NCBI RefSeq assembly: GCF_008932115.1
Contig: NZ_CP044543.1
Location: 1,178,001-1,242,000, forward strand
Length of the DNA: 64,000 nucleotides
From: Bradyrhizobium betae
Lineage (GTDB): Bacteria; Pseudomonadota; Alphaproteobacteria; Rhizobiales; Xanthobacteraceae
Direction: 5' to 3'
Position 1 is the stretch's first letter. Every line of letters begins with the position of its first letter. Position numbers and translations under genes: made by a program. Below the pieces are notes generated by a model, which was given only the letters and a program-made list of their open reading frames with translations, did no database searches and was not told where the DNA came from. Shown in pieces: positions 26,096 through 34,110 of this stretch.

Positions 26096-26890
26096 ATGCC
26101 TGCTCCCGTTTCCCACCCAGATGATCCCGCCCTGCTGCGGATCGACGGCCCGATCGCGACCATCACCCTCAACCGCCCCGCCGCGTTCAACTCGGTCAAC
26201 CTGGCCATCGCGCAGAAACTCGAGCAGCTCGCGACCTATGTCGAGGCCGACGACGCCATCAGGGTCGTGGTGATCGAAGGCGAAGGCCGCGCCTTCTCGG
26301 CCGGCGGCGATCTGCAGACGATCGGCGCTGCCGCCGAAGCCAATACGGTGACGCCGGTCGTCGGCGAGCTCCTCAAGCACTATCACGCCTTCATCGAGAT
26401 CATCCGGCGCATGCCGAAGCTGTCGCTCTCCAGCGTGCACGGCTCGGCGGCCGGCGCCGGCATGGGCCTCGCCTTCGTCACCGACCTCTGCATCGCCGCA
26501 GAGGACGCCAAATTCACGCCCGCCTATGCCAAGATCGGCGTCTCGCCGGATGGCGGCTCGACGGTCGGCATCGTCGGTACGGTCGGCTCCCGCCGCGCGC
26601 TGCAGATCTTCCTGGCCGAGGACAATTTTACCGCGCAGCAGGCCCATGAATGGGGCCTCGTCGCCAGGATCGTCCCGGCGACCGAGCTGAAGGCCGCGAC
26701 ACGGCAGCTCGCCGAGCGCCTGGCGCAAAACCCGCCGGCCGCCATCGCAGGCACCAAGTCGCTGGTCTATTCGGCCGCCACCACGCCGGTGAAGCAGCAG
26801 CTCGACGCGGAAGAACACAAGATCATCATGGCGATGAACACGGAGGAGTTTCGCACCGCCGTGAAGAAGTTCACGAGCAAGGGCAAGTGA
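26096..26890 (+). CDS. Enoyl-CoA hydratase/isomerase family protein
   Basis: A 264-residue crotonase-fold protein. The CoA/oxyanion-hole segments are GRAFSAGGDLQTIG and SSVHGSAAGAGMGLAFVTDLCIA. The helix that carries the first catalytic Glu in true hydratases reads FTPAYAKIGVSPDGG, with Asp-Gly-Gly where isomerase-type members also carry acidic residues, so a strict hydratase reaction is not assured. ATG 26096 gives the normal family start. A histidine phosphatase gene begins at or overlapping its stop, so the two are probably cotranscribed. Confidence 0.88.
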   Translation: MPAPVSHPDDPALLRIDGPIATITLNRPAAFNSVNLAIAQKLEQLATYVEADDAIRVVVIEGEGRAFSAGGDLQTIGAAAEANTVTPVVGELLKHYHAFIEIIRRMPKLSLSSVHGSAAGAGMGLAFVTDLCIAAEDAKFTPAYAKIGVSPDGGSTVGIVGTVGSRRALQIFLAEDNFTAQQAHEWGLVARIVPATELKAATRQLAERLAQNPPAAIAGTKSLVYSAATTPVKQQLDAEEHKIIMAMNTEEFRTAVKKFTSKGK

Positions 26891-26895
26891 ACGCG

Positions 26896-27468
26896 ATGAC
26901 GCCCTCGCGGTCGTTCTGCGGCCTGCGCCACGGAGCCACCGACTGGAATCGCGAGGGGCGCTTCCAGGGCCGGACCGACAACCCGCTGAACGCGGACGGC
27001 CTGCGGCAGGCGCACGAGGCGGCCAGCATGTTGCGCGGCATCGGCATCAGCCGGATCGTCGCAAGCCCGCTGGTGCGCGCAGCGCGAACGGCCGAGATCA
27101 TCGCCGACGCGATCGCAGTGCCGCTCAGCATCGACGAGCGCATCATCGAATTCGACTTCGGAAGCCTGGAGGGTCTCCCCGTCCGCGACGTCATGGTGAA
27201 GCACGGCGTCACATCGGCGACGGGCCTCGTCTCGATCCTGCCCGCGGACGGCGAGAGCTGGGACGACATGACCGAGAGGTCGCTGGCTTGCGTCTCCGCC
27301 TGGCTCGACCGTCATCCCGACGACGACGTCCTTTTCGTCTGCCATGACGCCGTGATGCAGGGGATGGCGAACGCGCTGTGCGGCACCTATTTCAAGAACA
27401 GCCACGGCATACCTTTCCGCTACACCCGCGACGACGCGCAATGGCGCGTCGAGCAGCTCGTCACTTAA
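26896..27468 (+). CDS. Histidine phosphatase family protein (phosphoglycerate mutase-like)
   Basis: A 190-residue protein of the PGAM/histidine phosphatase superfamily. The N-terminal LRHGATDWNREGRFQGRTDNPLNADG holds the RHG motif with the phospho-accepting His and the following Arg. The second catalytic His is in VLFVCHDAVMQG. Members include cofactor-dependent mutases, alpha-ribazole phosphatase and broad sugar-phosphate phosphatases. ATG 26896 is used; a GTG at 26887 overlapping the hydratase stop (GTGA) is an equally good start and would couple translation. Confidence 0.87.
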   Translation: MTPSRSFCGLRHGATDWNREGRFQGRTDNPLNADGLRQAHEAASMLRGIGISRIVASPLVRAARTAEIIADAIAVPLSIDERIIEFDFGSLEGLPVRDVMVKHGVTSATGLVSILPADGESWDDMTERSLACVSAWLDRHPDDDVLFVCHDAVMQGMANALCGTYFKNSHGIPFRYTRDDAQWRVEQLVT

Positions 27469-27488
27469 ACAAGATCACTTGATCAAGA

Positions 27489-28829
27489 TTACTTGGGGCA
27501 GATGTAGCCCGTCCCCGCCGGCGACTTGAAGCAGCCGACCGATTCCGGCAGCACATGCTGCGGCAGCCACAGCACGACGCTCGGGAAATAGATCGCGAAC
27601 GCGATGGTGGCCAGAAACACGACGTAAATCGGCAAAGCGGCGCGTAACGCCTTGGCGAAACTGACGCCGACGAATTTCGACGCCATCAGCAGCACCAGGC
27701 CGTAAGGCGGCGTGATCAGGCCGAAGGCGAGCGTCGCGATCAGCACCACGCCCATGTGCACGGCGTTGATGTCGCCGGCCTCGGTGAGCGTATTCACCAG
27801 CGGCATGAAGATGATGATGGTCGGCACCGGCTCGATGAAGTCGCCGACCACGGTGAACAGCAGCACCATCAGCAGCATGATCAAATGCGGATCGTTGCCC
27901 GCGATCGAGGTGATCACATCGGCGATGTAGCTGGCGCCGCGCAAGTAAGCGAGCATCCAGCCGAACGCATTGGCGGCGCCGATCGTGATCAGCGGCAGCG
28001 AGAAGATCAGCCCGGCGAGGCAGAAATCGTAGGGAATCTTCCTGATGTGCCCGCGATTGAGCGCGGGGATCACCACCAGGATGATCCAGACCACGGCGAC
28101 GACGCCGGCTTCCGTCGGCGTGAACCAGCCGGTGAGAATGCCGCCCAGCAGGATCACCGGGATCATCAGCGGCAAAGCCGCATCGCCGGCGGCGAACGCC
28201 ACCTGCCGCAGCGGCGCGCGCGGCTTGCGCAAGCCCGAGGGGCCGAAGAAGTAGCAGTAAATCATCAGGCCGAAGCCGATCATCAGGCCCGGCACCACGC
28301 CTGCCATGAACAGGCCGGCGATCGAGACGTTGCCGACCGCGCCATAGACCACGGCCGTGATGCTCGGCGGCACCAGCGCCGCGATGGTCGAGGCCGACGC
28401 GATGATGGCGGCGATGAAGGCGGGCTCGTAGCCTTCCCGTTTCATCGGACCACCCAGCGCGCGGCTCATCACCGCGACGTCGGCCGTGGTCGATCCCGAC
28501 ATTTCAGAGAAGAACATGCTGAAGACGACGACGACCTGCGACAGCCCGCCCCTGATGTGCCCGACCAGCGACACCGACAGATTGGCTATTCTGACCACCA
28601 CATTGGCCGAGCTCATGAGCTCGCCGACCAGCAGGAAGAACGGGATCGCCAGCAGCGCCTCGGAATCGACGCCGTCGAAGATCTTCTGGATGATGGCGGC
28701 GAGCGAGACATCCGACAGGATCGCGCCGATGAACACGCCAGCCATCAGCGAGAACGGCACGGGCACGCCGAGATAGCCGAACGACAGGAAGCAGATCGAC
28801 ATCAACGCCAGGACGACGGGTGCGCTCAC
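27489..28829 (-). CDS. dctM: TRAP transporter large permease (DctM)
   Basis: A 446-residue integral membrane protein, the ion-coupled transport subunit of a TRAP importer. About twelve hydrophobic helices are visible, with the family sequences FFSEMSGSTTADVAVMSRALGGPMKREGYEP and PPSITAVVYGAVGNVSIAGLFMAGVVPG. It starts with GTG 28829, overlapping the dctQ stop by 4 bp (GTGA). It is last in an operon that begins with an IlvD/Edd dehydratase and continues dctP-dctQ-dctM. The substrate is most likely a sugar acid, from the accompanying enzymes. Confidence 0.95.
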   Translation of the reverse strand: MSAPVVLALMSICFLSFGYLGVPVPFSLMAGVFIGAILSDVSLAAIIQKIFDGVDSEALLAIPFFLLVGELMSSANVVVRIANLSVSLVGHIRGGLSQVVVVFSMFFSEMSGSTTADVAVMSRALGGPMKREGYEPAFIAAIIASASTIAALVPPSITAVVYGAVGNVSIAGLFMAGVVPGLMIGFGLMIYCYFFGPSGLRKPRAPLRQVAFAAGDAALPLMIPVILLGGILTGWFTPTEAGVVAVVWIILVVIPALNRGHIRKIPYDFCLAGLIFSLPLITIGAANAFGWMLAYLRGASYIADVITSIAGNDPHLIMLLMVLLFTVVGDFIEPVPTIIIFMPLVNTLTEAGDINAVHMGVVLIATLAFGLITPPYGLVLLMASKFVGVSFAKALRAALPIYVVFLATIAFAIYFPSVVLWLPQHVLPESVGCFKSPAGTGYICPK

Positions 28830-29404
28830 GGCTGCGCCCTCATCTGTGCGTCGGCGACGACAGGTGCAGCGTGGTCTTCCGGCGGCTCGGGATGGTCAAA
28901 GCCGTTGCGCAGGCCGTTGACCAACTGCTCGATGGTAAACAGGCCGACCAGCACGCCAGACAGCGGGATGATCGCGTAGAGCGAAGCGATCGGCGTGCCC
29001 GACGGCAGGCGGAAGCTGCCGAAGCCGCGGAGATAGTTCTGGTAGCCATACCAGATCAGGCAGAACGCGACGCCGAGCACGACGAGACGGATGATCACCT
29101 CGACGATGATCCGCGGCGTGCCGTGCATCGCCTCCGAGATCGCGGTGAGATAAAGGTGGTCATTGCGCCGGGTCGCGGCCGCCGTCCCGACGAAGATCGC
29201 ATAGATGAACAGCGTCGAGGTGACCTCCTGCAACCACAGCCAGGGATGGCCGATGGTGCGGGTGACGATGTCGGCGGTCACCGACAGCGAGAAGCCGAAG
29301 CAGAGCAGGCCGCACAGGATCATCAGCGCAAGCTCGAGCCAGTCGAGCCAGCGCCATTTCAGGTGTCGCTGGCGCTGAACGAGCAATTTGTCGGCGATGG
29401 GCAT
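28826..29404 (-). CDS. dctQ: TRAP transporter small permease (DctQ)
   Basis: A 192-residue membrane protein with four predicted helices, the small subunit that pairs with DctM. Characteristic segments are ALMILCGLLCFGFSLSVTADIVTRTIGHPWLWLQEVTSTLFIYAIFVGTAAATRRNDHLYLTAI. ATG 29404 directly follows the palindromic repeat at 29414-29536 that separates it from dctP, and its stop overlaps the dctM start. Confidence 0.93.
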   Translation of the reverse strand: MPIADKLLVQRQRHLKWRWLDWLELALMILCGLLCFGFSLSVTADIVTRTIGHPWLWLQEVTSTLFIYAIFVGTAAATRRNDHLYLTAISEAMHGTPRIIVEVIIRLVVLGVAFCLIWYGYQNYLRGFGSFRLPSGTPIASLYAIIPLSGVLVGLFTIEQLVNGLRNGFDHPEPPEDHAAPVVADAQMRAQP

Positions 29405-29413
29405 CTATCTCTC

Positions 29414-29536
29414 CGTCGTCCCGGCGAAAGCCGGGACCCATACCCCCGAATGGGAATTGCTGCGCGAGCTGGCGACTCCGAGTCTTCGCCAAACTCAATC
29501 CTGTGGTTATGGGTCCCGGCTTTCGCCGGGACGACG
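29414..29536. repeat. Large palindromic repeat, family A (between dctP and dctQ)
   Basis: Perfect 29-bp inverted arms (29414-29442 and 29508-29536) enclose 65 bp. Each arm contains the hairpin TCCCGGCGAAAGCCGGGA followed by CCCATA. It is homologous in plan to 18508-18627 and again lies immediately after a substrate-binding-protein gene within a transport operon. Confidence 0.9.
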
Positions 29537-29560
29537 CATGGAGAGAATGGAGACCGCGGC

Positions 29561-30568
29561 TTAATTAATCGCCCGGATCAAATTCTTGACCTTCTCGGCG
29601 TGCGGGCCGAGCTCCTTGGCGAGCTTGTCGAGATAGGGGTCGGCAATCCCCGTGAAGCTCTTCTTGTCGACGTCCGTGACGACCTTGACGCCCATCTTCT
29701 TCAGCTTCTCGGCCGCACTGCGCTCGAGCTCGAACGCCTTCGCCGGTTCCTTCGCGCTGATCTCGTTCGCGGCCGTCTGCACCCAGCCCTTCTGCTCCGC
29801 AGACAGGCTCTGCCAGAGCTTGTCCGAGATGAACACCAGCGCGTTGTTGGCCTCGTGCTCGGTGATGTTGAGGACCGGGGCGACCTCGTAGTGCTTGTTG
29901 ACGAGGTAGACGTTGATGCTGTTCTCGGCGACCTCGACCACACCGGTCTGCAAGCTCGTGTAGACGCTGCCGAACGGCATGTGCACGGTCTGGGCGCCGT
30001 AGGCCGGGAACATGGTGTCCTCGGTCGCGGTGGCCTGCACGCGGATCTTCAGGCCCTTGATATCAGCCACATTGTGAATCTCCTTCTTGGAGTACATGTG
30101 GCGCACACCCTGCGAGCCCGTCGCGATGACGTGCAGACCCTGCGTGGTCTCGTCGATCATGGTCTTGAGCGCTTCGAACACTTTCGGATCGGCCAGCCCC
30201 TTGATGACGTGGTTCTCGTCGCGGAACAGGAAGTGCAGCGACATCACGCCGGCCTGCGGCGAGATGGTCGCGGTGTTGGCCGAGGAGATGATCGCGAATT
30301 CGATATCGCCGGCCTTCACGAGCTGCAGCAATTGCGGCTCCTGGCCCAGTTGCGCGCCGGGGTACTGGTCGATGATCATGGTGCCTTTGCTCAATTCCTT
30401 GAGCTTGTCGGCAAACAGGTCGCCCGCGATGGAATAGCCGGTGTTGCGCGGCTGGTCATAGGCGAAGCGATAATGCTTCACCTCCTGCGCCCCGGCTCCG
30501 GTGACGAGAAGCATGGCGGCCGCAGCCGCCAAGCCATGCAAGAATCTTGGCATGGATCGCGCAATCAT
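29561..30568 (-). CDS. dctP: TRAP transporter substrate-binding protein (DctP)
   Basis: A 335-residue periplasmic binding protein with a Sec signal (HGLAAAAAMLLVTGAGAQE, cleavage near AGA-Q). The mature start YRFAYDQPRNTGYSIAGDLFADKLKELSKG and the central GLKIRVQ, whose Arg binds the ligand carboxylate in DctP proteins, are family hallmarks. ATG 30568 begins the signal peptide. It follows the dehydratase gene by 55 bp on the same strand, so the importer is cotranscribed with a catabolic enzyme. A carboxylated sugar as ligand is inferred. Confidence 0.94.
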   Translation of the reverse strand: MIARSMPRFLHGLAAAAAMLLVTGAGAQEVKHYRFAYDQPRNTGYSIAGDLFADKLKELSKGTMIIDQYPGAQLGQEPQLLQLVKAGDIEFAIISSANTATISPQAGVMSLHFLFRDENHVIKGLADPKVFEALKTMIDETTQGLHVIATGSQGVRHMYSKKEIHNVADIKGLKIRVQATATEDTMFPAYGAQTVHMPFGSVYTSLQTGVVEVAENSINVYLVNKHYEVAPVLNITEHEANNALVFISDKLWQSLSAEQKGWVQTAANEISAKEPAKAFELERSAAEKLKKMGVKVVTDVDKKSFTGIADPYLDKLAKELGPHAEKVKNLIRAIN

Positions 30569-30623
30569 CGTTTCCCCCTGTTTTATCGCCCGCCGCTTGT
30601 GCGGTCTGGGCGCTCGTTGTTTG

Positions 30624-32342
30624 TCAGCCTGTCTCGGTCTTCTTCCCAGTCCTCTGCATGAAATCGAAGTCGCAGCCCTCATCGGCCTGCATGATGGTCT
30701 CGTTGAACAGCCAGGCGTAGCCGCGCCGCGCCTCGTCGGGCGCAGCGGCCGGCTTCAACGCCGCGCGGCGCCGCTCCAGCTCGGCGGCATCAACCAGCAG
30801 CTCGATGCTGCGCTTTGCAACATCCAGGCTGATCATGTCGCCGTTCTTCACCAGCGCCAGCGGCCCGCCGACGGCGGATTCCGGGGTGATGTGCAAAACG
30901 ATGGTGCCGAACGCGGTGCCGCTCATGCGCGCGTCGGAAATGCGCACCATGTCCTTGGTGCCACCGCGCGCGAGCTTCTTCGGGATCGGCAGATAGCCCG
31001 CCTCGGGCATGCCGGGCGCGCCCTTGGGGCCGGCATTGCGCAGCACCAGCACGTCGTCGGCGGTGACGTCGAGATCAGGATCGTCAACCCGCAAGGTCAT
31101 ATCCTCGACGGATTCGAACACCACGGCGCGCCCGGTATGCTTCAGCAGCTTCGGGCTAGCGGCGGATTGCTTGATCACCGCGCCGCGCGGCGCGAGATTG
31201 CCGTGCAGGACGGCAAGGCCGCCCTCCTTCTTGATCGGATTGTCGCGCGACCGGATCGCGTCCTGACCGGGCACATCCTCCGCATTGGCGACGACATCGC
31301 GCAACGTCTGGCCTGAAATGGTTTTCGCATCGAGATCGACGAGGTCGCCGAGCTGCGCCAGCAGTTTCGGCACGCCGCCGGCGTGATGGAAATGCTCCAT
31401 GTAATGTTCGCCCGACGGCTTCAGATCGATCAGCACCGGCACCTCGCGGCCGATCTGGTCGAATTCCCCGAGATCAAGCCGGTGCGGTGAGCGATGCGCC
31501 ATCGCCGTCAGATGGATCAGGCCGTTGGTCGAGCCGCCGATCGCCTGCAGCACGACCTGCGCGTTCTTGAAGGAAGCCGGCGTCAAGAGCTCGCTCGGCT
31601 TCGGTCCCTTGGTCTTGGCCATTTCGGCCGCGACGCGGCCGCTCGCCTCGGCGAGGCGGAAACGCTCGGCATGCGGCGCGGGAATCGTCGCGCTCATCGG
31701 CAACGACAGACCCATGGCTTCGATCATGCAGGCCATGGTCGAGGCCGTGCCCATCACCATGCAGGTGCCGACCGACGGCGCGAGACGGCCGTTCACCGCT
31801 TCGATCTCGACATCGTCCATCTCGCCGGCGCGATACTTGCCCCAGAGACGGCGGCAGTCGGTGCAAGCGCCGAGCACCTCGCCCTTGTGGTGGCCGACCA
31901 CCATCGGCCCCACGGGAATGACCACGGTCGGCAGATCGGCGCTGATCGCGGCCATCACCTGCGCGGGAAGCGTCTTGTCGCAGCCGCCGATCACGATCAC
32001 CGAATCCATCGGCTGCGCCCGGATCATCTCCTCGGTGTCCATCGCCATCAGGTTGCGCAGATACATCGAGGTCGGATGCGCAAAGCTCTCGGCGATCGAG
32101 ATGGTCGGGAATACGAACGGCATCGCGCCAGACAGCATGACACCGCGCTTGGCGGCTTCGATGATCTGCGGGACGTTGCCGTGGCAGGGATTGTAGTCGC
32201 TATAGGTGTTGGTGATGCCGACGATCGGGCGCTCCAGCGCGTCGTCGGAATAACCCATGGCCTTGATGAACGCCTTGCGCAGGAACAGCGAGAAGCCGGC
32301 ATCGCCATAGCTCGTCAGACCCTTGCGCAAACCACTCGTCAT
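30624..32342 (-). CDS. IlvD/Edd family sugar-acid dehydratase
   Basis: A 572-residue iron-sulfur dehydratase. Likely cluster ligands are Cys53 (NPCHGN), Cys121 (GGCDKTLPAQ) and Cys194 (GTCMVMGTAS); the CDK Lys123 is the residue carbamylated in this family. The CDKTLPA form and the extra ACTDCRRLW segment match the aldonate (arabinonate/xylonate-like) dehydratase branch better than the biosynthetic IlvD branch. ATG 32342 is chosen. It heads an operon with a TRAP importer and is divergent from a GntR regulator, with two candidate operators between. It probably converts an aldonate or aldarate to its 2-keto-3-deoxy form. Confidence 0.9.
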   Translation of the reverse strand: MTSGLRKGLTSYGDAGFSLFLRKAFIKAMGYSDDALERPIVGITNTYSDYNPCHGNVPQIIEAAKRGVMLSGAMPFVFPTISIAESFAHPTSMYLRNLMAMDTEEMIRAQPMDSVIVIGGCDKTLPAQVMAAISADLPTVVIPVGPMVVGHHKGEVLGACTDCRRLWGKYRAGEMDDVEIEAVNGRLAPSVGTCMVMGTASTMACMIEAMGLSLPMSATIPAPHAERFRLAEASGRVAAEMAKTKGPKPSELLTPASFKNAQVVLQAIGGSTNGLIHLTAMAHRSPHRLDLGEFDQIGREVPVLIDLKPSGEHYMEHFHHAGGVPKLLAQLGDLVDLDAKTISGQTLRDVVANAEDVPGQDAIRSRDNPIKKEGGLAVLHGNLAPRGAVIKQSAASPKLLKHTGRAVVFESVEDMTLRVDDPDLDVTADDVLVLRNAGPKGAPGMPEAGYLPIPKKLARGGTKDMVRISDARMSGTAFGTIVLHITPESAVGGPLALVKNGDMISLDVAKRSIELLVDAAELERRRAALKPAAAPDEARRGYAWLFNETIMQADEGCDFDFMQRTGKKTETG

Positions 32343-32388
32343 CACACCGCTCCTTCTCGCTTGCCATTGTGCTACAGTCTGCCCCCTG

Positions 32389-32397
32389 ATTGTCAAT
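32389..32397. promoter_or_regulatory. Candidate GntR operator, site 1
   Basis: ATTGTCAAT, a 9-bp odd palindrome inside GATTGTCAATAA, lies 46 bp upstream of the dehydratase start. An inverted copy of the 12-mer occurs at 32453-32464. FCD-type GntR proteins typically bind short AT-rich palindromes of this kind. Confidence 0.65.
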
Positions 32398-32454
32398 AAG
32401 ATTGGGCCGGATCGGGTCGGCTTCTACTCCTAATACCGCCCACGGACACAAATT

Positions 32455-32463
32455 ATTGACAAT
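32455..32463. promoter_or_regulatory. Candidate GntR operator, site 2
   Basis: ATTGACAAT inside TTATTGACAATC, the exact reverse complement of the 12-mer at 32388-32399. It lies 54 bp upstream of the GntR start. The site centres are 66 bp apart, which would allow joint control of the divergent genes. Confidence 0.65.
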
Positions 32464-32517
32464 CTGGCCTCGTCCTGCTCCCTAAGAGCGGACCGGCAGG
32501 CGCCGGAGGCCGAGGGC

Positions 32518-33198
32518 ATGTCCGACATTCGCACCGCAGACGCCATTTCTATCCGGCGCGACGATCCGGATGACGTTGTCGCGCGGCTGGAGGAGGATAT
32601 CATCTTCGGCCGCCTCGCCCCGGGTGCGCGGCTCACCGAAGACGCGTTGATGTCGGCTTACGGCACCTCGCGGCACTTCGTGCGCCAGGCGCTGGTGGAT
32701 GCCGAGCGGCGCGGCATCGTCCGCCGCGAGAAGAATGTCGGCGCCACCGTGCGGTTCTACTCGGCCGAGGAGGTCCGGCAGATCTACGAAGTCAGGGAGA
32801 TGCTGACGCGGCAGGCCGCGCTGATGATCCCCCTGCCCGCACCGCAAGTCCTGATCGACGAGCTGACTGCGCTGCAACGCGACTATTGCGCCAAGGCCGA
32901 CGTCCGCGACCTTCGCGGCATCCATGAAGCCAACGACGCCTTCCACGTCGCGCTGTTCTCGGCTTGCGGCAATCCCTATCTGGTCCGCTCGCTGCAGGAT
33001 TATATGAGTTTGACGCTGCCGATGCGCGCCAAGAATCTCGCCGACCGCGACGGCCTAGCGCAATCACGCCGCCAGCACGAGCTTATGATCGAATTGTTGA
33101 AGGGCCGCGACAGCTGGGCGCTGGCGCAGTTGTGCGTGGATCATATGCAGTTCAGCAAGGCGGATTATCTGGCAAGGATTGCGGGAGAGCAGAGCTAA
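32518..33198 (+). CDS. GntR family regulator (FadR/FCD subgroup) of the sugar-acid operon
   Basis: A 226-residue regulator. The winged helix-turn-helix is GRLAPGARLTEDALMSAYGTSRHFVRQALVDAERRGIVRREKNVGATV. The C-terminal FCD domain holds the usual metal/ligand residues (REMLTRQAALM; HEANDAFHVALFSACGN; SRRQHELMIELL). FCD regulators commonly sense sugar acids or other carboxylates. It is divergent from the dehydratase/TRAP operon, and the shared region has a pair of inverted 12-bp motifs, so it probably represses that operon until the inducing acid binds. Confidence 0.92.
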   Translation: MSDIRTADAISIRRDDPDDVVARLEEDIIFGRLAPGARLTEDALMSAYGTSRHFVRQALVDAERRGIVRREKNVGATVRFYSAEEVRQIYEVREMLTRQAALMIPLPAPQVLIDELTALQRDYCAKADVRDLRGIHEANDAFHVALFSACGNPYLVRSLQDYMSLTLPMRAKNLADRDGLAQSRRQHELMIELLKGRDSWALAQLCVDHMQFSKADYLARIAGEQS

Positions 33199-33277
33199 CG
33201 ATCGAATTTGCTGGGCTAGACACGATCAAAACTCTGAGGGACAACGCAGCATCACGCCAATTCAGGAAACCCGCAAG

Positions 33278-33961
33278 ATGGAATTTGATGATGTCATTCT
33301 CGGCCGGCGAAGCATTCGCGGTTACAAGCCCGATCCTGTCCCGCCGGAATTGATCAAGGAAATTCTAGCGCTAGCGATGCGCGCGCCATCGTCGATGAAT
33401 ACCCAGCCGTGGAATTTCTACGTCATCACCGGAGAACCGCTGGATCGGATCCGGAGGGGCAATACCGAGCGCAATCTGGCGGGCGTGCCGCACTCGCGCG
33501 AGTTTCGAACCGGCCAGGCATTCGAGGGAGTGCATCGCGAACGCCAGATTGGCGTTGCCAAGCAGTTGTTCAGTGCAATGGGAATTGCGCGAGACGACAA
33601 GCAGCAGCGGCAGGACTGGGTTCTGCGCGGCTTTCGCCAGTTCGACGCGCCTGTCTGCGTGATCATCACATACGATCGCCAGTTGGCCTCCAGTGACGAT
33701 ACGGCCTTTGACTGCGGCGCAGTGGCGACCGCGCTCGTCAACGCGGCCTGGTCGCGGGGGCTCGGGGCCGTGATCAACAGCCAGGGCATCATGCAATCCC
33801 CCGTCGTGCGCGAGCATGCCGGGATTGCGGATGATCAGGTGATCATGAAAAGCATCGCGTTGGGCTGGCCAGATCACAGCTTTCCTGCCAACGCCGTCAT
33901 ATCCGAACGCAAGTCAGTCGATGAAGCGACGACTTTCGTTGGATTTGCGAGCGGGGCCTAG
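33278..33961 (+). CDS. Nitroreductase family flavoprotein
   Basis: A 227-residue FMN-dependent nitroreductase-like protein. FMN-binding signatures are RRSIRGYKPDPVP and RAPSSMNTQPWNFYVI at the N-terminus, and the later SQGIMQSPVVREHAGIADDQ with IALGWPD. It starts at ATG 33278, 79 bp after the GntR gene, with only a weak ribosome binding site. Whether it belongs to the sugar-acid pathway or is a bystander is unclear. It ends convergent with uronate dehydrogenase across a perfect 30-bp palindrome. Confidence 0.88.
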   Translation: MEFDDVILGRRSIRGYKPDPVPPELIKEILALAMRAPSSMNTQPWNFYVITGEPLDRIRRGNTERNLAGVPHSREFRTGQAFEGVHRERQIGVAKQLFSAMGIARDDKQQRQDWVLRGFRQFDAPVCVIITYDRQLASSDDTAFDCGAVATALVNAAWSRGLGAVINSQGIMQSPVVREHAGIADDQVIMKSIALGWPDHSFPANAVISERKSVDEATTFVGFASGA

Positions 33962-34021
33962 AGGCAGACTGATCTCGTGCGGCAACGGCGATCAGGCGAC
34001 TTTTGCCAGCGTCCGGCAACG

Positions 34022-34101
34022 CGTCATTGCGAGCGCAGCGAAGCAATCCAGAGTCTTTCCGCGGGGGGATACTGGATTGCTTCGCTGCGCTCGCAATGAC
34101 G
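34022..34101. repeat. Large palindromic repeat, family D (perfect 30-bp arms)
   Basis: Arms at 34022-34051 and 34072-34101 are perfect inverted copies with a 20-bp loop; the arm begins CGTCATTGCGAGCGCAGCGA and ends AATCCAG. It sits between convergent nitroreductase and uronate-dehydrogenase genes, 9 bp from the latter's stop, so it may also act as a transcription terminator. Confidence 0.92.
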
Positions 34102-34110
34102 TGAGGAAGG

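Noticed and set aside
28820..30661. 613-codon open frame opposite the dctP/dctQ genes
   Set aside because: It runs through the palindromic repeat and opposite TRAP genes with strong family motifs; no recognisable domain.
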